In this document: positions 11,000-19,914 of the stretch, piece after piece | Numbering within the stretch: position 1 is the first letter of the stretch | Layout: every line of letters begins with the position of its first letter | Assembly (NCBI GenBank): GCA_033032175.1 | Contig: CM065321.1 | Location: forward strand, 16,948,501-17,012,500 | Direction of reading: 5' to 3' | DNA length: 64,000 nucleotides | Source of the DNA: Saturnia japonica | Taxonomy: Eukaryota; Arthropoda; Insecta; Lepidoptera; Saturniidae | Translations under genes and position numbers: made by a program | The notes under the pieces: model-generated | What the model was told of the DNA's origin: nothing | Database searches by the model: none | Seen by the model: the letters and a program-made list of their open reading frames with translations, nothing else

Positions 11000-11578
11000 C
11001 ACATTGGACTGAAATCGGAGCATCCCTTTCATAGGATTTTAGAAAAATTAAATATGTTATTTCATAGTTTTAAGTATACAGTTTTGTCAAAACAGTCATA
11101 TCATTGTATAATTTAGCAATTTCTAGCTTTATTTTTAACTTCTACACCATATAATATGGACTTGTAAATTTCAAATGTATGAAAATGGATTTTCTTTTCG
11201 TCATAACTTTTTTGTGTTTTGAGTTGTAAAGCTGAAACTTATACATTCGTTACTGGGGTGGTAATGAACCCTTAGGACCTTTCACCTTGACCCCGAGCGT
11301 CCCCGTTCAACAGATATTTGTTGATGAAAATTTCATACTTTGATGACATTGTATTGAGGTGAAATCATCAATCTGTAGGTTTATTTTCGACCTGAATGCT
11401 ACAGGTATCGATTAATAAAGTTACCCCTGATTTACCCTACCACTTCGTTTTCATTATCTTTCAAAAATACGATTCAGAATTCGTTTTAAAATTTCAATAT
11501 ACCTATTTTTCTTTATTAAAAGTTGTAAATTACCTATAAATTTGCACTATAAACTTAAATTAACACCAATTATCATTA
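11000..11578. repeat. Left inverted arm of the Transib element
   Basis: This arm is the reverse complement of 13102-13681 with roughly 20 differences by eye (about 95-97% identity). It ends internally at 'caccaattatcatta'. Autonomous Transib elements normally carry short TIRs of tens of bases, so an arm of about 580 bases is far beyond the usual. Confidence 0.9.
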
Positions 11579-11914
11579 CCTGCTACTATTCTTCATTGTT
11601 TTTGTTCCACATTTGTACCAAAGTGTCTTGATTTTGCTAATTAGGGTAATTAGTTTATTTGTTTCGTTGATATTGATGTTTGTCATAAAAGATTAAACAG
11701 TTATTTCTGGGGCTAGATTAGGATTCTAAACGAAAGCAGTGTAAATAAATGAGATCTTATATTCATTTTAACTTATCGATTTCAACAGTACTTCTAAATA
11801 GATGATGTAAATGTAAATTTCAAATATATAAAAATATTTTATAACAAAGTTATGATATTATAAATTATGATACACATATAGTTCCGATGATACCTACTTA
11901 ATTACACTCATACA
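11579..11914. other. Transib 3' non-coding segment
   Basis: AT-rich sequence between the left arm and the transposase stop codon. It occurs once in the element and has no open frame of note. Confidence 0.6.
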
Positions 11915-12888
11915 TTACTCAGAGTCACACAAATTTCTTACATCTACAAACTCTATATTTTCTTTATCTGATGTAGAATTTACCAATAACAATTTAGCTT
12001 CATCTGATAACGGTTTATGGCTAAGTTGACTTATCTTAGGTCTGATGCTGGACAGGTATGGGTCAGAAGTTATTAACAAACTATAGATAATCATTTGTTG
12101 CAATTCAATAATTTTTCTCGAATGGAATACTCTAAAATTTTTAAAATCTTTATTGCGTGCTTCAGAAGCCTCTACAGAAAGTTTGCCAATTGAGATAAAC
12201 TTATTATGCTCAATTATGTCTGCACAATGCATGAGTAATTTATGCACGCTAAAAGGCATGTAATACCACTGATATAACTAGACATATTTAAGAGCTGTTT
12301 TAGAACAATATTGCTGGAACTTTTCCACATCAACAAACTTTCCACATGAGACTACCTGAAGAATCACCGCAAATCTCCTGATGAGTTCTTCATCAACATC
12401 AGTGATCTGTGCAGTTACTTGAGGATTTGCAAAAAACCTTCTTGCGGTGTTCCCATCATTGGTCGTTCCCGCACCTTGTTTAACTATATCTACAAGCAGT
12501 CCCATTTCATCTCGAAACTTTTCTTGATTAATATTTTTCTTGTTATCTACTAGTTGCTTTAAATCGTCTCCTTTGGCTTGCCATTTTATGAAATCTAGGC
12601 GATACTCAATATGCAATACGCATTCCATGTATTTAATCAAGGCGTGGAGGGAAGATAGGCCATATTTAAAAATACCCTCAGAATGAGTTCTTCGCGATAT
12701 CAAGTCGATGGCATTCATATCTTTCGGCTTCACTTTACAAATATCACATACTGCTGTTGAGGTATCTGAAAGATATGAAGTTATCTTACCATCTATCATG
12801 GTCATATGAAGTCTGTGTTTCACATTTGTATCATTGACAGCAGTTGGCTGCAATGCAGCAATTCCCCTTTCAACAATTAATTCATATC
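11915..12888 (-). pseudogene. RAG1-like Transib transposase, C-terminal remnant
   Basis: The minus strand is open from about 12888 to the stop at 11915 except for one in-frame TAG at 12278-12280, which separates a 191-residue and a 114-residue piece in the same frame. Piece one has a C-x2-C zinc pair (C36, C39), a Y-G-L-S-S-L-H-A segment and G-N-T-A-R-R-F-F. Piece two has H-x4-H (H6, H11) and V-E-A-S-E-A-R-N-K. These match in order the zinc-binding and C-terminal catalytic parts of Transib/RAG1, where H-x4-H is H937/H942 and the glutamate before x2-N-K is E962 of mouse RAG1. The region with the two catalytic aspartates is deleted upstream, where the frame stops at the arm-derived repeat at 12891. 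It is a non-functional remnant with few mutations. Confidence 0.85.
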
Positions 12889-12890
12889 TT

Positions 12891-13092
12891 TTGAACGGGG
12901 ACGCCTGGGCTCAATGTCAAAGGGCCTAAGGGTTCGTTACCACCTCGGTAACGATACGTATAAGTTGCAGCTTTATAATTGAAAACAAAAAAAGTTATGA
13001 AGAAAGGCAAGTTCATTTTCATACATATAAAATTTACAAGTCAATATTATTTGGTATATAAGGTAAAAATAAAGCTTGAAATTGCTAAATTG
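12891..13092. repeat. Diverged internal copy of an arm segment
   Basis: This stretch ('gaacggggacgcctgggct' ... 'agcttgaaattgctaaatt') is a direct repeat of 13374-13570 and an inverted repeat of part of the left arm, but visibly more diverged than the arms are from each other. It may be the original 5' non-coding DNA of the Transib, with the outer arms a later duplication (inference). Confidence 0.75.
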
Positions 13093-13101
13093 GTAATTTA
13101 T

Positions 13102-13681
13102 TAATGATAATTGGTGTTAATTTAAGTAGATAGTCCAAATTTATAGGTAATGTACAACTTTTAATAAAGAAAAATAGGTATATTGAATTTTTAAAACTAA
13201 TTCTGAATCGTATTTTTGAAAGATAATGAAAACGAAGCGGTAGGGTAAATCAGGGGTAACTTTATTAATCGATACCTGTAGCATTCAGGTCGAAAATAAA
13301 CCTACAGATTTATGATTTCACCTCAATACAATGTCATCAAAGTATGAAATTTTCATCAACAAATATCTGTTGAACGGGGACGCCCGGAGTCAAGATGAAA
13401 GGCCCTAAGGATTCGTTGCCACCCCAGTAACGATATGTATAAGTTTCAGCTTTACAACTCAAAACACAAAAAAGTTATGACGAAAAGAAAATCCATTTTC
13501 ATATATTTGAAATTTACAAGTCCATATTATATGGTGTAGAAGTTAAAAATAAAGCTTGAAATTGCTAAATTATACAATGATATGACTGTTTTGACAAAAC
13601 TGTATACTTAAAACTATGAAATAACATATTTAATTTTTCTAAAATCCTATGAAAGGGAGGCTCCGATTTCAGTCCAATGTG
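13102..13681. repeat. Right inverted arm of the Transib element
   Basis: Reverse complement of the left arm. It includes the right TIR, 'ccgatttcagtccaatgtg' on the plus strand, ending at 13681. Confidence 0.9.
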
Positions 13682-13686
13682 CGGCG
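13682..13686. repeat. Transib target-site duplication, right (CGGCG)
   Basis: Matches the five bases before the left TIR. Confidence 0.85.
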
Positions 13687-14625
13687 TGAGCGGGAACAAA
13701 CTCGTATTTTGTGTAAAGAAGAAAAGAATAAGATAGCCAATACTACAGAGCAATTTGAAGCAGGTAATTTTATCATTTTCTGACAACAGAGTTTCCGCCT
13801 AACACTGTGATTTTCTATCCCATTTGTTACAACATGCTGATAACAATATATTTTGTACCGTTTTATAATTACTTTGAGTGAGAGTATAACGCGTTTATTG
13901 ATAAAACGTCATTGATTGAATGTGACCAGGTGAAGAAAAAGTAAAATTATAGGGTAAATTGGGACAAGGAAAAAAAAAACTTTAACATGTACATAACTAC
14001 CGCATCCACTCTATTTAACAACTGTAAATCAATACATATTTCAACAGTTACGCAGACGGAGTAGCAAGCTGTAGCTAGTATGTATATTTAACACGAAAAC
14101 TAGATGTTAATTTCTATTCAGTTCACACATTACCCGATCATAAACAGCGACACCCACTCACGCCTTATAAGGATAAGTCAAAGATACATAAAAATAGATG
14201 CTAAGCAATAATTTATGTAGGTGACTCTGTTAGATGACGTGTCGAAAATGTTTTAATATGTTTTGTGATCTTTTGAAGGACCTCTCAACGTTTTTATTGT
14301 TTTCATTATTTCATTTAATCTTTTGAAGGTAAACTTTTTTGGGTCAAGTGACAGCACAATTCCAAGGTCGAATTTAACGGCAACGTTTTGCAACACTGTA
14401 ATAAAACTTTTTAGAGGCAAAAGAACGGAAAATAGGTAGATATTTGATTAGTGAGACACAAACAAAGAGTTTTGCTATAAAATATGAATGTAAAAAGTTT
14501 AATTTTTATTGTTTGTCAACCAATTTTTATTGAAAATTGGTAGTCCATAAAAAATCTCTTTTATACTATTAATCATTATAATGATAAATATAGAGACTCG
14601 GAATCCTGAACAGGATGCGAAAACT
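13687..14625. other. No firm gene; possible disrupted exon edge at its left end
   Basis: The first 77 bases (13687-13763) stay open in the frame E-R-E-Q-T-R-I-L-C-K-E-E-K-N-K and end at a donor-like GCAG|GTAATT. With the Transib removed this frame joins an ATG at 10947 (see findings). The rest is AT-rich with no recognised gene. Confidence 0.3.
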
Positions 14626-14629
14626 GTAT

Positions 14630-15190
14630 CTTCTTTACAAAGAATAAGTTCGGCTGTATATGGAATACTGTTCGCATCTCAAATCCATCCCAGATTTGCA
14701 AAATACCTCTTCGATGCTCTGAACACGTTGTAGAGACGTGCTGTTCGCATTGTTAATGATGCAGACGCTACCAAATACATCGAGCCGCTTCAGCTGCGTA
14801 GGAACATCGCCTCGCGGAGCGTGTTCTACCCTCTGTATCATGGTGAGTGTTCTGAAGAGCTGTTCAATCTAATGCCTCCTCTCCCTTCCACAACAGAACC
14901 ACATGTGCTGGCCTACGGGGTCACAGTTTTACAGTAAACTCCATCTCGGCACGAACTAAAAAGTGGTCGTACCGTGAAGCTGTGGAACCTTCTCCCGGCC
15001 AGTGCGTTCCTCCCTTACGTCATCGGGTCCTTAAGCGTAACGTGAAGAGATATTTATGCAGACCGGCGTGACAGCGGCAACCGCCGATGGATTTGGATCG
15101 CTCGGTGGTCGCCGTTGTGTTTAGATTATATTGTACTTACGATCAGGAACAGTAACGTCAATATGCCGAGCTATTATTAAAATGTTTATA
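14630..15190 (+). pseudogene. Jockey-type LINE ORF2 C-terminus and 3' tail
   Basis: The frame reading R-R-A-V-R-I-V-N-D-A-D then Y-I-E-P-L-Q-L-R-R-N-I-A-S-R-S-V-F-Y and Y-H-G-E-C-S-E-E-L-F-N-L is the typical region after the reverse-transcriptase domain in lepidopteran jockey-like elements. Further on, V-K-L-W-N-L-L-P-A-S is the usual W-N-x-L-P block. Stops interrupt the frame near 14750, 14936 and 15040. The 3' tail 'gtggtcgccgttgtgttta' ... 'atatgccgagctatt' matches 5540-5690. Endonuclease and catalytic RT domains are missing, so this is a dead 5'-truncated copy. Confidence 0.75.
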
Positions 15191-15232
15191 TATCAATATT
15201 AATTGTTTTTTTACAAAAAAAAAGTTTTATAA

Positions 15233-15375
15233 GGGCCGATTTTTTAATTGTCAGTTAACTTTATTTGGGAGATCATTTTGCCATTTCGACGGATAATAAT
15301 TATATGGGAATCCTATCCAAATTTAAAAACTACTTATTTTCAAATAAATTTATTTGTTGATTGAAAAATCGACCC
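15233..15375. mobile_element. 143-bp MITE, Harbinger-type (TAA duplication)
   Basis: The ends are inverted repeats, 'gggccgattttttaattg' on the left and 'gggtcgatttttcaatca' read inwards from the right, flanked by TAA at 15230-15232 and 15376-15378. A 3-bp TWA duplication with G-rich TIRs is typical of PIF/Harbinger MITEs. It is non-coding. Confidence 0.7.
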
Positions 15376-15379
15376 TAAG

Positions 15380-15900
15380 CAATAACAGTCCCCTTATTTT
15401 AATTTAATGTTCTAAATGCATAAAGCATTCTGTATATTCAATTCATCAACAAAACAATGTTAAAGGAATTTTCTTCGTGCTGCGCGAGCGAGACACGCGG
15501 CTTGGAAATACAAATACGTAATAATTATAACAACATAAACTGTGCTTGTACAAAACTCTGATTTATATGCGAGTGATAAGAGACACGGGAGAGGCGATGC
15601 TATTCAGCTTTACAAGTATACAACTTTGTCAGTATATAATATATCTGATATTATATAGTATTTATTAAATACATTATTATAATAACAACAACTATACCTT
15701 ATTGTAGTCTATAGGTTAATGTTTGTCTTTCAGCAGTGTCCACAATTTGAGGTACGCCAGTATTACCGTATCAGCAACGTAGAATTATCGTTTAATGGAC
15801 CAAAACTATCGTATACATGAAAATATTCATTATTTGTAGTTATAACAAATAATATACACTTTGGAATAGGTAACAATATTAGATAATTATATCACGTTAT
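15380..15900. other. AT-rich stretch with no recognised gene
   Basis: No exon, RNA gene or clear repeat was identified between the MITE and the DD41D transposon. Confidence 0.4.
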
Positions 15901-15901
15901 G

Positions 15902-17251
15902 TTAGAAAATAAATTTGTATCTCAAGCAATATACAAGGTGTCCAGAAAGGGTATCGGGTATTTGTAAGTTCAATGAAACAAAAATTATTTGTATGCAATA
16001 AAAAAGTTTATTGTTTATTATTAGCATATGAATTGGAGAATTATTGGAAAAGATGATGTTATCCAAATGATGACCGTTACGTTGCTGGCACTCTTCTAAA
16101 CGGAAACGAAGATTGGCGATAACACGTTGACACATAGCTATCGATATTGCTGCCATTTCTGACCTGATGTTTTGCTTTAACTGGGTTAGATTCGTCGGAT
16201 TGTTTTGATAAACCTTACTTTTAAGGTATCCCCATGCAAAATAGTCAAGCGGGCTAAGGTCGGGGCTTCTGGGAGGCCAGTTGATGTTACCCCTTCGCGA
16301 AATGACTTTATTAGGGAATAATTCGTTAACAACTTCCATTGAGTCATTTGAGGTATGGCAAGTGGCCCCATCTTGCTGGAACCACGTTCTTGAGTTGAAA
16401 CCTGCAAACTCCTGCAACTCTGGGACCAAAAAATTTCGCAACATATCGCAATAACGGTCACTATTCACATTAATTGCTCGGCTTCGTTGATCTTCATGAA
16501 AATAAGGACCAATTATGCCTTTAGCAGACATAGCGGCCCAAACAACGACGTTTGGGCTATGCAGGGGTCGTTCATGCTTTCGTCTCGGATTCTCCACTGC
16601 CCAGTACCAACAATTCTGCTTATTAACATGACCATTCAGGTGAAAATTTGCTTCGTCACTGAACAGTATGTTGTTAAAGTTGTTAAATCGCTGCAGCGTT
16701 TCGTTCGCAAAATTCAGTCGATTAGCATAGTCCGTATCCTTCAATTCTTGAACCAATTGAATTTTATAGGCTTTTAGATGTAAGTCTTTCTTTAAAATCG
16801 AATGTAAAGACGATTTTTTGATGTTCAACGCTTGGCTTCGCTTTCGGATGGATAAAGACGGATTTTGACGAACCGACGCCTCAACTTCTTCAATTGTTTC
16901 TTCATCGCGAACTGAACGAGGACGACCAGAGTTTTGAATTTTAACTGTCGCACCTGTATTCTCGAATATCCTGATCCATTTCCTAATGCTATCGTCACTT
17001 GGCGCGTGGCGTGTACGATATTCCGCACGATAGAGACGTTGAGCAGTCACTATTGAATCACCATTACGATAATACGCTCGTACGCAAAATGCACGATACG
17101 TCCCCGAGTACTGTTCTATCGTGACTAAAACTCCACAAAATGGCGGACGCCACGAACCCCTCCCCGCACCCTTTAGACGCCCCGTTTCGAATATGGCGCG
17201 AAAACAAATACCCGATACCCTTTCTGGACACCTTGTATTATATTTTCTCAC
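15902..17251 (-). CDS. Tc1/mariner transposase, DD41D type
   Basis: A 449-residue uninterrupted frame for the cut-and-paste transposase of the surrounding element. Residues 45-160 form the N-terminal helix-turn-helix region, with G-R-P-R at 109-112 marking the linker. The catalytic domain has D199 (S-D-E-A-N-F), D294 (Q-Q-D-G-A-T-C-H) and D336 (S-P-L-D-Y-F-A-W-G). There are 41 residues between the second and third aspartates, the spacing of the DD41D (rosa-like) group. All three are intact. The frame reads through both TIRs: the first ATG (17249-17251) lies outside the element and no methionine occurs before residue 241. The expected start is near residue 44, where an ACG codon precedes I-E-Q-Y-S-G. 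This suggests a lost ATG, or near-cognate initiation. The residues after about 404 read TIR and flanking DNA. Confidence 0.85.
   Translation of the reverse strand: MRKYNTRCPERVSGICFRAIFETGRLKGAGRGSWRPPFCGVLVTIEQYSGTYRAFCVRAYYRNGDSIVTAQRLYRAEYRTRHAPSDDSIRKWIRIFENTGATVKIQNSGRPRSVRDEETIEEVEASVRQNPSLSIRKRSQALNIKKSSLHSILKKDLHLKAYKIQLVQELKDTDYANRLNFANETLQRFNNFNNILFSDEANFHLNGHVNKQNCWYWAVENPRRKHERPLHSPNVVVWAAMSAKGIIGPYFHEDQRSRAINVNSDRYCDMLRNFLVPELQEFAGFNSRTWFQQDGATCHTSNDSMEVVNELFPNKVISRRGNINWPPRSPDLSPLDYFAWGYLKSKVYQNNPTNLTQLKQNIRSEMAAISIAMCQRVIANLRFRLEECQQRNGHHLDNIIFSNNSPIHMLIINNKLFYCIQIIFVSLNLQIPDTLSGHLVYCLRYKFIF
15934..17235 (-). mobile_element. 1302-bp DD41D Tc1/mariner element with perfect TIRs
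   Basis: The 31-base ends 15934-15964 and 17205-17235 (beginning 'caaggtgtccagaaagg' inwards) are perfect inverted repeats. TA lies on both sides (15932-15933 and 17236-17237), the mariner target duplication. Perfect TIRs and an undamaged catalytic frame point to a recent insertion. Length and organisation are normal for the group. Confidence 0.95.
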
Positions 17252-17574
17252 TTGACATTCTCAGTTGTCAAACATTCAAAATATTATTTTTATAAAGAAA
17301 AATCATACAATGATAAGCAAAGAGATTACACTAGTTTTATAACAAATCCTCCTTGCTTCAACAGTAATATTGGTATATGTATTTGCAAACGCTTTATAGT
17401 TTACCGGTCTCAACCCCGAAGGGCCTTTTTTTAGCTCATCAGCTTCATTATGCAATAAAAAATACATACGAAGACATCGCCTGTTGCCTGTGTAACCAGG
17501 CCAAAACGTCAAGCATCTAAAAAGTAAGATGTGATAGATCAATGCCTAGAACCATCTTTAAATATATATTAAAT

Positions 17575-17735
17575 ATATGGGTGACCGAGCTCTGCTCGGT
17601 GTCTTATAAACAAAAGAAGAAACACACCTATCTAGGTAAACTTGGAATGTAAAATATTATCTAAATGCAAACTTTCATCGAAATCGTTGGAGCCGTTTCA
17701 GAGAAACCAACTACACATATATAATGCAAGAATTG
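17575..17735 (-). repeat. Family G repeat with terminal hairpin, copy 1
   Basis: Starts 'gggtgaccgagctctgctcg', whose CCGAGC/GCTCGG arms form a hairpin, and continues 'acacacctatctaggtaaac'. The reverse complement of the whole is at 61.98-62.15 kb. A hairpin close to one end suggests a Helitron-like element, but the end is not clean. Confidence 0.55.
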
Positions 17736-17774
17736 CTCAATTAATTTTCTTTTTTATCGTTATAGCTTAACCTG

Positions 17775-18060
17775 ATCTTAAGTGACGTTGTGGCCCAAGA
17801 TTATAGTACGCTAAGCCTAGTGGAAGACTGGTTTTCAAGTGTAGCTGACAGAATACATGTATTGATGCTTGACGACAGGCTTAACTTGAAGGTGGTAGCT
17901 AGCCTTGCGGGCATTAGAAAAAGCCCCACCACCATGCTATGGTTTCATCACGATGTTTTCCTTCATCGCATGTTCAAGCTTATTGCAGAGATTCGAACTC
18001 ACGTCGATCGACGCGGAGTCTGTACACGCCACCAACTGAGCCGTCATTATTTCAAAATGT
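17775..18060 (-). repeat. tRNA-derived SINE, full length
   Basis: On the minus strand it begins 'tgacggctcagttggtggcg' (pol III A box) followed by 'gagttcgaatctc' (B box), so transcription would start near 18050. The body contains 'catcgtgatgaaaccatagc', 'aaggctagctaccacc' and 'actaggcttagcgta' and ends 'cacttaagatcaggtt'. Related copies are at 8.5 kb, 45.59 kb (internally deleted) and 49.99 kb. Confidence 0.8.
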
Positions 18061-18419
18061 GATTTTTATTCACACAGAATTGCGGGAAAAGTGTATGTAG
18101 ATTACCAATTAATATATTTCAAATTATGGAAACAGGTTCAGTTAAAAAGGAAACGATCGATCACTGTTGTTTACATGACTGATTAGACGCCAACATCCAA
18201 AGCTCTCCTGCATTGGAGATTTCAAATAGTGTTATGTTTCACAAACATCGATTTAGTACATTGCGCTTTAAATGAAATTTATGAAAAATACATATCAGAT
18301 TTCATAATTACAATTTTTTGAAGTGGAATTTTCTTTTTGTTTGGTTCGTTGCGATTTGAAACGCGATGAAACGAAAAAGGGACAAACACATACATATATA
18401 GGATTAAACGTCGTCAGTC

Positions 18420-18674
18420 ACGTATCAACCCGATACCCGACCAGCACCGCATCGCCTCGTCCGGTTGAGATTTCTTTGTGTATAGTTCCATGTATATATG
18501 TATACGAGTGGACTGCGAGTTGTTCACGCGACGCTCTCGACTGGATCGCGAGTGGTTAACGCAAGAACGATGCAAACTAGTCGTCAGTTCATTGACTAGT
18601 TTACAACGCGTTGTTCACTCGTCGACATCGAGTGAGAGCGAGGAGGCGGTGCTGTTCGGGTGCTGTGTTGATAA
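18420..18674 (+). promoter_or_regulatory. CpG-rich block, candidate promoter and non-coding first exon 1
   Basis: A non-repetitive, CpG-rich stretch in an AT-rich setting. It has an arthropod initiator-like TCAGTT at 18584-18589 and a donor-like ATAA|GTGAGT at 18674/18675. A short first exon of about 89 bases (18586-18674) would fit. There is no TATA box. Linking it to the + strand exons at 57 kb would need a first intron of about 38 kb (inference). Confidence 0.35.
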
Positions 18675-18789
18675 GTGAGTGACCTTTAATCTCCGAGAGA
18701 ATGAGATAAAATACATTAACGATTATGATCGTCTTCGAATTGGCCTAGCGGTGTTACGACAAGACTTGTATATACTATTGCATGTACAG

Positions 18790-18967
18790 TATGAGTGGTC
18801 GATAGTTTGAGTCGCGCAGGTTCGCTCCTCCGGCGTGGAGCCCTCGAGTCAAGTAGTCGCTCGCGCGATACAGTGATTTTGCACTCGCAATCACGAGCTA
18901 TCAATAGACATCATTACACTGCACCACCACATACGTGCACACCACACAGGTACATAGTACCACACAG
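18790..18967 (+). promoter_or_regulatory. CpG-rich block, candidate non-coding first exon 2
   Basis: Another CpG-rich unique block ('gtcgcgcaggttcgctcctc', 'gtcgctcgcgcgatacag'). It ends at two near-identical donor-like sites, CACACAG|GTACAT (18949/18950) and CACACAG|GTATTT (18967/18968). It could be an alternative 5' UTR exon of the same unit as the previous block. Confidence 0.3.
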
Positions 18968-19293
18968 GTATTTTTGGCTAGTTAGACTTAGACTAAATTA
19001 CCAGATTACTAAACGCATATACACAGCGGCGGCCTTACCCATTCCGAGGCTCCGGGCGGCAGGTCTTTGCGAGGCCTTTTGTCCTACGGAAAAGTACGTA
19101 TGTGATGCGAAAGTAGGTCTATTTGTTTTGTAGGTATTCGTTATGTTTGACGGGAAATGCCAAAAGTTATACAAATAAATAAAATTTGAGTTTTAAAATA
19201 TTTTACTTACATTGAAAGATTTACAAAATTAACAAATATAGAGTTAGTAAATTTTAAAATTGATGTTTGCGGCTTTTCCTTAGACTAAAATCT

Positions 19294-19910
19294 TTAATTA
19301 AAGCACAATAATCTAAGACGTAAAGAATTTTCCAAATTATCGTCAGTCAGTCTTGTACGATGTGTTGATTTATTAACTTTCATCAATGAAAAGAACTGTT
19401 CGCATTTATAAGTACTGCTAAACGCACAAATCAATCTTCTTGCGAATTTCCTAAGCTGCGGAAAATTGTCTTCTTCTAGGTATTTTTTGTAGAAATCGCA
19501 CATATCTACGTCTTCAAATTTTCACTTTAGGAGTGAATTTTCTTGAATCTCGATCAACTCCATTTGTAAGTGTATTAGAGCATTTTGTACATTACATTTT
19601 GTAGGAGTAGCTAATAAACTGAAACAGTCTTCCATGGTTTTGAAGTCGCTAAATCTGTTCGAAAATTGTTCCGACAGTAACTTGAGTTCTTCAGCATATT
19701 GAGCATAAGCAATATTTTCATACGCAGAGAGCGTGTTGAAATGGTAACTGTTACCAGACAGCATCTGTGACTCCTACAAGCGTAGTTTGATCTGAAACGC
19801 TTTCAAATGGCTGTACAAATCCTTTACTAACTGTCCTTGTTTTTAAAGTTTCAAATTTAAATCATTCAAATAGCCTGTAATAAGATTGACAATTGAAAAT
19901 TATTTAAGAG
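19294..19910 (-). pseudogene. hAT-type transposase C-terminal pseudogene
   Basis: One minus-strand frame runs from about 19910 to 19294 with three in-frame stops (near 19845, 19780 and 19507). The pieces read G-Y-L-N-D-L-N-L-K-L, V-K-D-L-Y-S-H-L-K-A-F, then L-Q-M-E-L-I-E-I-Q. The last part has S-S-T-Y-K-C-E-Q-F-F-S-L-M-K followed by L-E-N-S-L-R-L, the hAT dimerisation domain in the form found in GTF2IRD2/SCAND3/ZBED-like proteins. The DNA-binding and catalytic N-terminal parts are not visible. TIRs were not found. With stops but no clear frameshift in this stretch, it is moderately old. Confidence 0.75.
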
Positions 19911-19914
19911 AAGC

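Larger units (their letters stand above)
11000..13681 (-). mobile_element. Transib-family DNA transposon remnant with long inverted arms
   Basis: The 2682-base insertion is bounded by inverted ends reading CACATTGGACTGAAATCGG inwards and flanked by CGGCG on both sides. Transib elements begin with a CAC-heptamer like the V(D)J signal and make 5-bp GC-rich duplications, so family assignment is firm. Inside the ends lie inverted arms of about 580 bases (11000-11578 and 13102-13681). Between them are a 3' non-coding part (11579-11914), the C-terminal remnant of a RAG1-like transposase on the minus strand, and a second, more diverged copy of an arm segment (12891-13092). The N-terminal part of the transposase, with the two catalytic aspartates, is missing. 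The element could move only with a transposase supplied in trans. Confidence 0.92.

Noticed and set aside
16487..16777. Plus-strand frame inside the DD41D element
   Set aside because: Antisense shadow of the transposase.
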